Positions 1-8,697 of a stretch of 64,000 nucleotides of DNA are shown here, one piece after another (the first letter of the stretch is position 1; every line of letters begins with the position of its first letter). Below the pieces are notes generated by a model that saw nothing but the letters and a program-made list of their open reading frames with translations, was not told the DNA's origin and searched no databases. The translations under genes and the position numbers were made by a program. Source of the stretch: Plasmopara viticola (lineage: Eukaryota; Oomycota; Peronosporomycetes; Peronosporales; Peronosporaceae); NCBI GenBank assembly GCA_001695595.3, contig MBPM02000089.1, positions 124,001 through 188,000 on the forward strand. Reading direction: 5' to 3'.

Positions 1-1205
1 ATATCCAATGTGGAGCTTCCAATAGTTGGAAGTCATTGTTGTGGCGGCAAAACCCGAGTAAAAACACCAGCCGATGTACTTTGAATATTTGTTAGTCGCT
101 ATTTGGGGTGTAGGGGATCGCGGTCGCTCTGACGGTATCAATGGCAAACGTGTTATAGAATGAGCTTGATGTACTAAGCTCTTTTCACCTACAAATGTCC
201 TCATTGTTTCTACGAGTGTAGCGGGTCTGTTCGAATTCGACGCTGAGTAACTTTCCACAAGAATTGATTTAATGATAAAGGACTTTGCTATTTGCATGAA
301 AAGGATACCTTTGTCACGTCATTGATGGGCAGGGAAAAACCGTCATATAAATGTAAATTCAACGAAATTGAGATTATTGTTAACGTATTGAGTACCACAA
401 GGATCGCATAGTGTTGATTTGGTGCATCAGTCCAGTTTTTCATTTCGCTCATGGGGCTATTGATATTCGCTTGGTCTAGTTATCGCTACAGATCGTAATG
501 GTTCACCATATATGAGATGGGTAAGAGGAGGAGCGGGATTGGCATCTTAAAGTGCGACGGAGTCGAAAATTCCATATGTGCGCATCGCGGATATATGACG
601 GCAATTTGTTTAAAACTGATCCTCGCGTCTAAATACTGTGTCACACGAGGTAGCGTCGTTCCTCGCGCCGAGTCAGCAACAAGAACATCGTAGTAATAGG
701 GTTGTAGGAAATAATGAAAGGAAAACTCGGATGCGCAACGAGGTTTTACGTGCTTACTTTTCAAGAGAAACATTTGTTGCACGGCTTTAAAGATACGCAT
801 TAATACTGTCTTCTCATTATCTTCGTCGTATTTCGCGTGTTGGACACTTCTGGTAAAGAAAAAGCGCCTTTGGATGCGTCTTTACCCAGAAGATGCTGCT
901 TGCTACCTTGTTGCACACAAGATTTGCACTTCCCTACCAAGACTTTACGCCATATCCCGGGCTTGTTGAAAGTAAATGCGCCCAGCCGGAGCTTGTTCAG
1001 CAACTTTCGTCTTAAATGGCCCGTCCGATACGCGAATAGTTGAGCTTTTCTCACTTAACGTCTCGCTGCCCATATTAAACTTGGCGGCTGACAATCAACT
1101 TCAAGTATCTTAGACCTTAAAATGAAGAAGCGCCTATAAATGGCTGTTCCGTACACATCCTGGTGACGAGCTCCCGTGAGATGATCTCAAGATTTGGTCG
1201 ACACG
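1..1205. other. Upstream intergenic half of array unit 1
   Basis: No gene is supported here. The stretch opens at the hairpin that marks the unit boundary and runs to the promoter of copy 1. It is repeated almost unchanged, reversed, at 4,689-5,852 and directly at 6,113-7,272, and more diverged at 9,211-10,412, 22,724-23,515 and 34,000-35,133. Several short frames are open on both strands, for example 486-800 minus and 837-1,043 plus. In the diverged units they pick up stops and frame-changing indels, so I do not call them genes. Confidence 0.6.
16..32. repeat. Unit-boundary hairpin
   Basis: CTTCCAA-TAG-TTGGAAG is a 7-bp perfect stem with a 3-nt loop. It recurs at every join between array units (reversed near 2,730 and 5,880; direct near 9,230). 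The copy at 16,551-16,567 has paired changes on both sides of the stem. Its role is unknown. Confidence 0.55.
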
Positions 1206-1259
1206 ATGAGAAATAGTGTGCCCCAAGACCTTGTACTCATTCACTCATTCAGCAATTTG
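1206..1259 (+). promoter_or_regulatory. Core promoter of copy 1: conserved box plus oomycete-type Inr
   Basis: CTCATTCAGCAATTTG at 1,244-1,259 matches the oomycete initiator consensus (about GCTCATTYYNCAWTTT) at all but one or two positions. It is preceded by a second half-copy, CTCATTCA. A box from 1,206 (ATGAGAAATAGTGTGCC...) lies about 40 bp upstream and is identical in most family members, including diverged ones. If transcription starts in the Inr, the ATG at 1,206 is outside the mRNA and the first usable ATG is 1,326, 82 nt downstream of the Inr start. Confidence 0.75.
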
Positions 1260-1325
1260 CTAAGCCAAGCAAACAACTTTGCCCGGGACCCTGCTTTCAA
1301 AACTACCTTCCAGTCTCCTACAATT

Positions 1326-2576
1326 ATGCACATTTCCCGCATCGTCGCGCACGCTGCAATTGCTACAGCGATTGTCGCTTCGACGTTATCGCCCACAGAC
1401 GCCGCTAGCGGCCTACGTGGTCCGATTGAGCAACCTACGCTGAATGAAGATTACCGGCAAACCGCCCACGAACTTGGAAGCTCTGTTGGAGGTGAGAATG
1501 AACAAAACGAAGACGAGCACCAGCAAAACGAGAACGATGGTAACAGTCCGATCGACGGTAGTTCGGCCGCTGGACCCTCGAGGTCAGGACCGAACACACA
1601 GAGTGGTATCCCGCCTTTTGGAGCTCAGAAGCCGCCTGCCAACGATCCAATTCCCGAATACTCTTTGCAGAAGGGTAACCCACCCATTGGATCTCCAATG
1701 CCGCCTACCAACCGTCCGAACACCGAACAACCTTTTGGAGATGGGAACCCACCCCATGAAAGTCAAATGCCGCCTGGCAATGGTCCGACCAACGATCAAC
1801 CTTTCGTGGGTGGTAAACCACCCCATGGAGGTCAGATGCCGAATGGTGGCCCACCTAATGAAAGTCAAATGCAGCCTGACAATGGTCCAACCAACAATCA
1901 ACTTTTCGTGGGTGGTGATTCGCCCAATAAAGGGCAGATGTCGCGTGGTAATCCACCTCAAGAAGGCCAGACGCCGCATGGTGACCGACCCCATGAAGGT
2001 CAGATGCCGCCTGTCAATGGTCCAACCAAAGATCAACAATTTATGGGCGGTAACCCGCCTCTTGGTGGTCCGAAGTCGCTTGCCGAGGGTCCGATCGCCG
2101 AACAACCTTTCATGGGTGGTAACTCGCCCCTTACAGGTCCGATGCCAGTGGCTGGTAACCCATCCCTTGGAAGTTCGATGCCGCCTGCGAACGGTCCGCT
2201 CTCCGGATTTCCTTTCATGGGTGGCAATATGCCTTTCGGAGCTCCGATGCCGCCTGCCATCGGTTTGATCACTGGATACGTATTGCTCAATGGCAATCCG
2301 CCTTTTGGACCTCCAATGCTGCCTCCAAATGGTCCAATTTTTCAAAACCCTTTCCAGGGTGGTAGTTCGCCCTTTGGATCTTCGATGCCGCCTGCTAACG
2401 GTCCAATCCCCCAGCAGCCTTTCCCGAGTGATAAACCGCCCCTTGAAGGTCCAAAGCCGCCTACCAATGGTCCGATCCCCGACCAACCTTTGCAAAAGGG
2501 TACTCCACCCCTCGGAGCTCCGATGCCACCTGCCAACGGTCCGAACTCCGACCAACTTTTGCAAAAGGGTAATTAA
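1326..2576 (+). CDS. Secreted Pro/Gly/Asn-rich modular repeat protein, copy 1
   Basis: This encodes 416 residues with no intron. Residues 1 to about 26 form a signal peptide (MHISRIVAHAAIATAIV..., cleavage probably after SPTDA), so the product should enter the secretory pathway. Residues 27 to about 75 are acidic and Gln/Asn-rich (ENEQNEDEHQQNEND). From about residue 95 to the end there are some 16 modules of the form x-PP-x-G-x-x-MPP-x-NGP-xxx-QPF-x-GG. Most are 23 residues; four are half-modules of 11-12. The frame is open upstream to an ATG at 1,206, but that ATG lies before the Inr, so 1,326 is chosen. The stop replaces a proline codon of the repeat; 17 further in-frame codons follow to an older stop at 2,628-2,630. 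I do not recognise a named family. A secreted wall, adhesion or host-interface protein is possible but is inference only. Confidence 0.8.
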   Translation: MHISRIVAHAAIATAIVASTLSPTDAASGLRGPIEQPTLNEDYRQTAHELGSSVGGENEQNEDEHQQNENDGNSPIDGSSAAGPSRSGPNTQSGIPPFGAQKPPANDPIPEYSLQKGNPPIGSPMPPTNRPNTEQPFGDGNPPHESQMPPGNGPTNDQPFVGGKPPHGGQMPNGGPPNESQMQPDNGPTNNQLFVGGDSPNKGQMSRGNPPQEGQTPHGDRPHEGQMPPVNGPTKDQQFMGGNPPLGGPKSLAEGPIAEQPFMGGNSPLTGPMPVAGNPSLGSSMPPANGPLSGFPFMGGNMPFGAPMPPAIGLITGYVLLNGNPPFGPPMLPPNGPIFQNPFQGGSSPFGSSMPPANGPIPQQPFPSDKPPLEGPKPPTNGPIPDQPLQKGTPPLGAPMPPANGPNSDQLLQKGN

Positions 2577-3317
2577 CCCCTCGGAGCTCCGATGCCAATT
2601 GCCAACGGTCCAATCTCTGGACACCCATAAAAGACGAACACGGCCTCAAGAGATTTATTTGTAACACTCATGCGCTCTTCTGTGTATTCCATGTAAGCGG
2701 GTTTTGCCGCCACAACAATGACTTCCAACTATTGGAAGCTCCACATTGGATATTTACACAAGACATTTTCAATAAGTGCTTACTACCTTAGTAACGCAGA
2801 AGCCAATCATTTTGATATCGTCTTTATCTCTGCAAAGCCAAATCGCCCTTACTTTTCCTCTATTTGCATTTATTTACAAGTTGTGTATAAGATAATTTCG
2901 AGTCCCAATTAAACTCTTTATGTGCACAATCAGCTTTATTTGATCTTTCGTTTCTTGTTCAAAATAACTTTTCAATTGCTTCTTGAATATGTTATTACTC
3001 GTTCTGCAAGTTTTTTCCGTAATATGATATTTCCACTTTGCATTAGCAGCTAATACATTATACGCAGACAAATTTAATGTGACTAGAGAGACAATGTCAA
3101 ATATTGTCCCAACAATCTTAATCACAGTATTAAATGTATTTAGCAAGTTTAAATGCGAAGACGTACAAATCGTATAGAAGCCACTTTGGTCACCCGCTTA
3201 CATGGAATACACAGAAGAGCGCATGAGTGTTACAAATAAATCTCTTGAGGCCGTGTTCGTCTTTTATGGGTGTCCAGAGATTGGACCGTTGGCAATTGGC
3301 ATCGGAGCTCCGAGGGG
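2577..3317. other. Tail-to-tail spacer between copies 1 and 2, with inversion junction
   Basis: It holds the lost C-terminal codons of copy 1 (to 2,630), the 3' flank to about 2,700, then reversed unit-boundary and unit-tail sequence up to the 3' end of copy 2. The junction at 2,698-2,702 shares CGGGT with both parent sequences. The open frame at 2,874-3,146 (minus) recurs at 8,815-9,087 but is broken in diverged units, so it is not called as a gene. Confidence 0.6.
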
Positions 3318-4568
3318 TTAATTATCCTTTTGCAAAAGTTGGTCGGAGTTCGGACCGTTGGCAGGTGGCATCGGAGCTCCGAGGGGTGGAGTACCCTTTT
3401 GCAAAGGTTGGTCGGGGATCGGACCATTGGTAGGCGGCTTTGGACCTTCAAGGGGCGGTTTACCACTCGGGAAAGGCTGCTGGGGGATTGGACCGTTAGC
3501 AGGCGGCATCGAAGATCCAAAGGGCGAACTACCACCCTGGAAAGGGCTTTGAGAAACTGGACCATTTGGAGGCAGCATTGGAGGTCCAAAAGGCGGATTG
3601 CCATTGAGCAATACGTATCCAGTGATCAAACCGATGGCAGGCGGCATCGGAGCTCCGAAAGGCATATTGCCACCCAAGAAAGGAAATCCGGAGAGCGGAC
3701 CGTTCGCAGGCGGCATCGAACTTCCAAGGGATGGGTTACCAGCCACTGGCATCGGACCTGTAAGGGGCGAGTTACCACCCATGAAAGGTTGTTCGGCGAT
3801 CGGACCCTCGGCAAGCGGCTTCGGACCACCAAGAGGCGGGTTACCGCCCATAAATTGTTGATCTTTGGTCGGACCATTGACAGGCGGCATCTGACCTTCA
3901 TGGGGTCGGTCACCATGCGGCGTCTGGCCTTCTTGAGGTGGATTACCACGCGACATCTGCCCTTTATTGGGCGAATCACCACCCACGAAAGGTTGATCGT
4001 TGGTCGGACCATTGTCAGGCGGCATTTGACTTTCATTAGGTGGGCCACCATTCGGCATCTGACCTCCATGGGGTGGTTTACCACCCACGAAAGGTTGATC
4101 GTTGGTCGGACCATTGCCAGGCGGCATTTGACTTTCATGGGGTGGGTTCCCATCTCCAAAAGGTTGTTCGGTGTTCGGACGGTTGGTAGGCGGCATTGGA
4201 GATCCAATGGGCGGGTTACCCTTGTGCAAAGAGTTCCCGGGAATCAGATCGTTGGCAGACGGCTTCTGAACTCCAAAAGGCGGGATACCACTCTGTGTGT
4301 TCGGTCCTGACCTCGAGGGTCCAGCGGCCGAACTACCGTCGATCGGACTGTTACCATCGTTTTCGTTTTGCTGGTGCTCGTCTTCGTTTTGTTCATTCTC
4401 ACCTCCAACAGAGCTTCCAAGTTCGTGGGCGGTTTGCCGGTAATCTTCATTCAGCGTAGGTTGCTCAATCGGACCACGTAGGCCGCTAGCGGCGTCTGTG
4501 GGCGATAACGTCGAAGCGACAATCGCTGTAGCAATTGCAGCGTGCGCGACGATGCGGGAAATGTGCAT
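3318..4568 (-). CDS. Secreted Pro/Gly/Asn-rich modular repeat protein, copy 2
   Basis: This is an intact 416-residue copy on the minus strand with the same plan as copy 1: signal peptide of about 26 residues, acidic Gln/Asn-rich segment, then 16 modules. It differs from copy 1 at scattered positions (for example GVQKPSANDLIPGNSLHKGN in the first module) and is closest to copy 3. It shares the premature TAA that removes 17 codons of the older reading frame. The start at 4,568 is chosen because the Inr at 4,635-4,650 lies between it and the upstream in-frame ATG. Confidence 0.8.
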   Translation of the reverse strand: MHISRIVAHAAIATAIVASTLSPTDAASGLRGPIEQPTLNEDYRQTAHELGSSVGGENEQNEDEHQQNENDGNSPIDGSSAAGPSRSGPNTQSGIPPFGVQKPSANDLIPGNSLHKGNPPIGSPMPPTNRPNTEQPFGDGNPPHESQMPPGNGPTNDQPFVGGKPPHGGQMPNGGPPNESQMPPDNGPTNDQPFVGGDSPNKGQMSRGNPPQEGQTPHGDRPHEGQMPPVNGPTKDQQFMGGNPPLGGPKPLAEGPIAEQPFMGGNSPLTGPMPVAGNPSLGSSMPPANGPLSGFPFLGGNMPFGAPMPPAIGLITGYVLLNGNPPFGPPMLPPNGPVSQSPFQGGSSPFGSSMPPANGPIPQQPFPSGKPPLEGPKPPTNGPIPDQPLQKGTPPLGAPMPPANGPNSDQLLQKDN

Positions 4569-4634
4569 ATTTGTAGGAATTTGGAAGGTAGTTTTGAAAG
4601 CAGGGTCCCGGGCAAAGTTGTTTGCTTGGCTTAG

Positions 4635-4688
4635 CAAATTGCTGAATGAGTGAATGAGTACAAGGTCTTGGGGCACACTATTTCTCAT
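4635..4688 (-). promoter_or_regulatory. Core promoter of copy 2
   Basis: The Inr CTCATTCAGCAATTTG (reverse complement, 4,635-4,650) and the conserved upstream box (4,667-4,688) keep the same spacing to the start codon as in copy 1. Confidence 0.72.
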
Positions 4689-7272
4689 CGTGTCGACCAA
4701 ATCTTGAGATCATCTCACGGGAGCTCGTCACCAGGAGGTGTACGGAACAGCCATTTAGAGGCGCTTCTTCATTTTAAGGTCTAAGATACTTGAAGTTAAT
4801 TGTCAGCCGCCAAGTTTATTTTTTTTTTAATATGGGCAGCGAGACGTTAAGTGAGAAAAGCTCAACTATTCGCGTATCGGACGGGCCGGTTAAGACGAAA
4901 GTTGCTGAACAAGCTCCGGCTGGGCGCATTTACTTTCAACAAGCTCGGGATATAGCGTAAGTCTCGGTAGGGAAGTGCAAATCTTGTGTGCAACAAGGTA
5001 GCAAGCAGCATCTTCTGGGTAAAGACGCATCCAAAGGCGCTTTTTCTTTACCAGAAGTGTCCAACACGCGAAATACGACGAAGATAATGAGAAGACAGTT
5101 TTAATGCGTATCTTTAAAGCCGTGCAACAAATGTTTCTCTTGAAAAGTAAGCACGTAAAACCTCGTCGCGCATCCGAGTTTTCCTTTCATGATTTCCTAC
5201 AACCCTATTACTACGATGTTCTTGTTGCTAACTCGGCGCGAGGAACGACGCTACCTCGTGTGACACAGTATTTAGACGCGAGGATCAGTTTTAAACAAAT
5301 TGCCGTCATATATCCGCGATGCGCACATATGGAATTTTCGACTCCGTCGCACTTTAAAATGCCAATCCCGCTCCTCCTCTTACCCATCTCATATATGGTG
5401 AACCATTACGATCTGTAGCGATAACTAGACCAAGCGAATATCAATAGCCCCATGAGCGAAATGAAAAACTGGACTGATGCACCAAATCAACACTATGCGA
5501 TCCTTGTGGTACTCAATACGTTAACAATAATTTCAAGTTCGTTGAATTTACATTTATATGACGGTTTTTCCCTGCCCATCAATGACGTGACAAAGGTTTA
5601 CTTTTCATGCAAATAGCAAAATCCTTTATCATTGAATCAATTCTTGTGGAAAGTTACTCAGCGTCGAATTCGAACAGACCCGCTACACTCGTAGAAACAA
5701 TGAGGACATTTGTAGGTGAAAAGGGCTTAGTACATCAAGCTCATTCTATAACACGTTTGCCATTGATACCGTCAGAGCGACCGCGATCCCCTACACCCCA
5801 AATAGTGACTACCAAATATTCAAAGTACATCGGCTGGTGTTTTTACTCAGGTTTTGCCGCCACAACAATGACTTCCAACTATTGGAAGCTCCAAAATGGA
5901 TATTTACACAAGACATTTTCAATAAGTGCTTACTACCTTAGTAACGCAGAAGCCAATCATTTTGATATCGTCTTTATCTCTGCAAAGCCAAATCGCCCTT
6001 ACTTTTCCTCTATTCGCATTTATTTACAAGTTGTGTATATAACAATGTGATTGTCGCAGTGCAAAATGGAAAGTAAATCCATAGGAATAAAGTAAACTAT
6101 AGGCTCTTACCGAGTAAAAACACCAGCCGATGTACTTTGAATATTTGGTAGTCACTATTTGGGGTGTAGGGGATCGCGGTCGCTCTGACGGTATCAATGG
6201 CAAACGTGTTATAGAATGAGCTTGATGTACTAAGCCCTTTTCATTTACAAATGTCCTCATTGTTTCTACGAGTGTAGCGGGTCTGTTCGAATTCGACGCT
6301 GAGTCACTTTTCACAAGAATTGATTCAATGATAAAGGACTTTGCTATTTGCATGAAAAGGATACCTTTGTCACGTCATTGATGGGCAGGGAAAAACCGTC
6401 ATATAAATGTAAATTCAACGAAATTGAGATTATTGTTAACGTATTGAGTACCACAAGGATCGCATAGTGTTGATTTGGTGCATCAGTCCAGTTTTTCATT
6501 TCGCTCATGGGGCTATTGATATTCGCTTGGTCTAGTTATCGCTACAGATCGTAATGGTTCACCATATATGAGATGGGTAAGAGGAGGAGCGGGATTGGCA
6601 TCTTAAAGTGCGACGGAGTCGAAAATTCCATATGTGCGCATCGCGGATATATGACGGCAATTTGTTTAAAACTGATCCTCGCGTCTAAATACTGTGTCAC
6701 ACGAGGTAGCGTCGTTCCTCGCGCCGAGTTAGCAACAAGAACATCGTAGTAATAGGGTTGTAGGAAATCATGAAAGGAAAACTCAGATGCGCAACGAGGT
6801 TTTACGTGCTTACATTTCAAGAGAGACAGTTGTTGCACGGCTTTAAAGATACGCATTAATACTGTCTTCTCATTATCTTCGTCGTATCTCGCGTGTTGGA
6901 CACTTCTGGTAAAGAAAAAGCGCCTTTGGATGCGTCTTTACCCAGAAGATGCTGCTTGCTACCTTGTTGCACACAAGATTTGCACTTCCCTACCGAGACT
7001 TTACGCTATATCCCGAGCTTGTTGAAAGTAAATGCGCCCAGCCGGAGCTTGTTCAGCAACTTTCGTCTTAACCGGCCCGTCCGATACGCGAATAGTTGAG
7101 CTTTTCTCACTTAACGTCTCGCTGCCCATATTAAAAAAAAAATAAACTTGGCGGCTGACAATTAACTTCAAGTATCTTAGACCTTAAAATGAAGAAGCGC
7201 CTCTAAATGGCTGTTCCGTACACCTCCTGGTGACGAGCTCCCGTGAGATGATCTCAAGATTTGGTCGACACG
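4689..7272. other. Head-to-head intergenic region between copies 2 and 3
   Basis: Two mirror-image upstream regions flank the palindrome centre. Recurrent open frames of 104 codons (5,104-5,418 plus; 6,542-6,856 minus) are mirror copies of one sequence and do not stay open in diverged units. Reversed unit-tail sequence occupies 5,853-6,037. No gene is supported. Confidence 0.6.
6038..6110. other. Filler sequence at the second inversion junction
   Basis: About 73-75 bp lie between reversed unit tail (ending GTTGTGTATA) and the resumed unit of copy 3 (CGAGTAAAAAC). They do not align end to end with either side, although a short stretch around 6,058-6,075 resembles part of the unit tail. Filler of this kind is common at end-joining repair junctions. 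Confidence 0.5.
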
Positions 7273-7326
7273 ATGAGAAATAGTGTGCCCCAAGACCTTG
7301 TACTCATTCACTCATTCAGCAATTTG
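7273..7326 (+). promoter_or_regulatory. Core promoter of copy 3
   Basis: The conserved box (7,273-7,294) and Inr CTCATTCAGCAATTTG (7,311-7,326) are identical to copy 1. Confidence 0.72.
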
Positions 7327-7392
7327 CTAAGCCAAGCAAACAACTTTGCCCGGGACCCTGCTTTCAAAACTACCTTCCAAATTCCTACAAAT

Positions 7393-8643
7393 ATGCACAT
7401 TTCCCGCATCGTCGCGCACGCTGCAATTGCTACAGCGATTGTCGCTTCGACGTTATCGCCCACAGACGCCGCTAGCGGCCTACGTGGTCCGATTGAGCAA
7501 CCTACGCTGAATGAAGATTACCGGCAAACCGCCCACGAACTTGGAAGCTCTGTTGGAGGTGAGAATGAACAAAACGAAGACGAGCACCAGCAAAACGAGA
7601 ACGATGGTAACAGTCCGATCGACGGTAGTTCGGCCGCTGGACCCTCGAGGTCAGGACCGAACACACAGAGTGGTATCCCGCCTTTTGGAGTTCAGAAGCC
7701 GTCTGCCAACGATCTGATTCCCGGGAACTCTTTGCACAAGGGTAACCCGCCCATTGGATCTCCAATGCCGCCTGCCAACCGTCCGAACACCGAACAACCT
7801 TTTGGAGATGGGAACCCACCCCATGAAAGTCAAATGCCGCCTGGCAATGGTCCGACCAACGATCAACCTTTCGTGGGTCGTAAACCACCCCATGGAGGTC
7901 AGATGCCGAATGGTGGCCCACCTAATGAAAGTCAAATGCCGCCTGACAATGGTCCGACCAACGATCAACCTTTCGTGGGTGGTGATTCGCCCAATAAAGG
8001 GCAGATGTCGCGTGGTAATCCACCTCAAGAAGGCCAGACGCCGCATGGTGACCGACCCCATGAAGGTCAGATGCCGCCTGTCAATGGTCCGACCAAAGAT
8101 CAACAATTTATGGGCGGTAACCCGCCTCTTGGTCGTCCGAAGCCGCTTGCTGAGGGTCCGATCGCCGAACAACCTTTCATGGGTGGTAACTCGCCCCTTA
8201 CAGGTCCGATGCCAGTGGCTGGTAACCCATCCCTTGGAAGTTCGATGCCGCCTGCGAACGGTCCGCTCTCCGGATTTCCTTTCATGGGTGGCAATATGCC
8301 TTTCGGAGCTCCGATGCCGCCTGCCATCGGTTTGATCACTGGATACGTATTGCTCAATGGCAATCCGCCTTTTGGACCTCCAATGCTGCCTCCAAATGGT
8401 CCAATTTCTCAAAACCCTTTCCAGGGTGGTAGTTCGCCCTTTGGATCTTCGATGCCGCCTGCTAATGGTCCAATTTCCCAGCAGCCTTTCCCGAGTGGTA
8501 AACCGCCCCTTGAAGGTCCAAAGCCGCCTACCAATGGTCCGATCCCCGACCAACCTTTGCAAAAGGGTACTCCACCCCTCGGAGCTCCGATGCCACCTGC
8601 CAACGGTCCGAACTCCGACCAACTTTTGCAAAAGGGTAATTAA
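7393..8643 (+). CDS. Secreted Pro/Gly/Asn-rich modular repeat protein, copy 3
   Basis: This is the third intact 416-residue member. It has the same signal peptide, acidic segment and module order as copy 2 apart from a handful of substitutions (for example a Gly to Arg in the module reading FVGRKPP). The TAA at 8,641-8,643 is the same nonsense change as in copies 1 and 2. The old stop is preserved 54 bp further on. The long frame on the opposite strand (7,651-8,691) is a by-product of the repeat and is not called. Confidence 0.8.
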   Translation: MHISRIVAHAAIATAIVASTLSPTDAASGLRGPIEQPTLNEDYRQTAHELGSSVGGENEQNEDEHQQNENDGNSPIDGSSAAGPSRSGPNTQSGIPPFGVQKPSANDLIPGNSLHKGNPPIGSPMPPANRPNTEQPFGDGNPPHESQMPPGNGPTNDQPFVGRKPPHGGQMPNGGPPNESQMPPDNGPTNDQPFVGGDSPNKGQMSRGNPPQEGQTPHGDRPHEGQMPPVNGPTKDQQFMGGNPPLGRPKPLAEGPIAEQPFMGGNSPLTGPMPVAGNPSLGSSMPPANGPLSGFPFMGGNMPFGAPMPPAIGLITGYVLLNGNPPFGPPMLPPNGPISQNPFQGGSSPFGSSMPPANGPISQQPFPSGKPPLEGPKPPTNGPIPDQPLQKGTPPLGAPMPPANGPNSDQLLQKGN

Positions 8644-8697
8644 CCCCTCGGAGCTCCGATGCCAATTGCCAGCGGTCCAATCTCTGGACACCCATAA

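Larger units (their letters stand above)
2698..6037 (-). repeat. Inverted block of the gene array
   Basis: The block contains one complete unit (copy 2) plus part of the preceding unit tail and the first 55 bp of the next unit, all reversed. Read in reverse it ends at ...GGCAAAACCCG (at 2,698), and copy 3's unit resumes at CGAGTAAAAAC (6,111). These ends are adjacent in an uninterrupted unit junction (9,211-9,270), so a simple inversion explains the layout. Confidence 0.7.

Noticed and set aside
486..800. 104-codon frame upstream of each intact gene
   Set aside because: Intact only in the near-identical copies. It is broken by indels and stops in the diverged units at 9.7, 22.8, 30.1 and 34.5 kb.
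837..1043. 68-codon frame (…RRCCLLPCCTQDLHF…) seen in several units
   Set aside because: It is partly open in the diverged unit at 34.8 kb, which drew attention, but the 23.2-kb unit shifts frame and the 29.6-kb unit changes frame in the middle. There is no promoter signal.
1584..2624. 346-codon open frame antisense to copy 1, repeated at 3,270-4,310 and 7,651-8,691
   Set aside because: It exists because the repeat codons rarely give stops in that antisense frame. It has no Inr, no signal and no coherent domain. Its presence in all three copies follows from their near identity.
3170..3180. Possible terminal inverted repeats making the 3.1-kb unit a DNA transposon
   Set aside because: Unit ends show no terminal inverted repeats or target duplications and no transposase is present. 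The layout fits a tandem gene array better.
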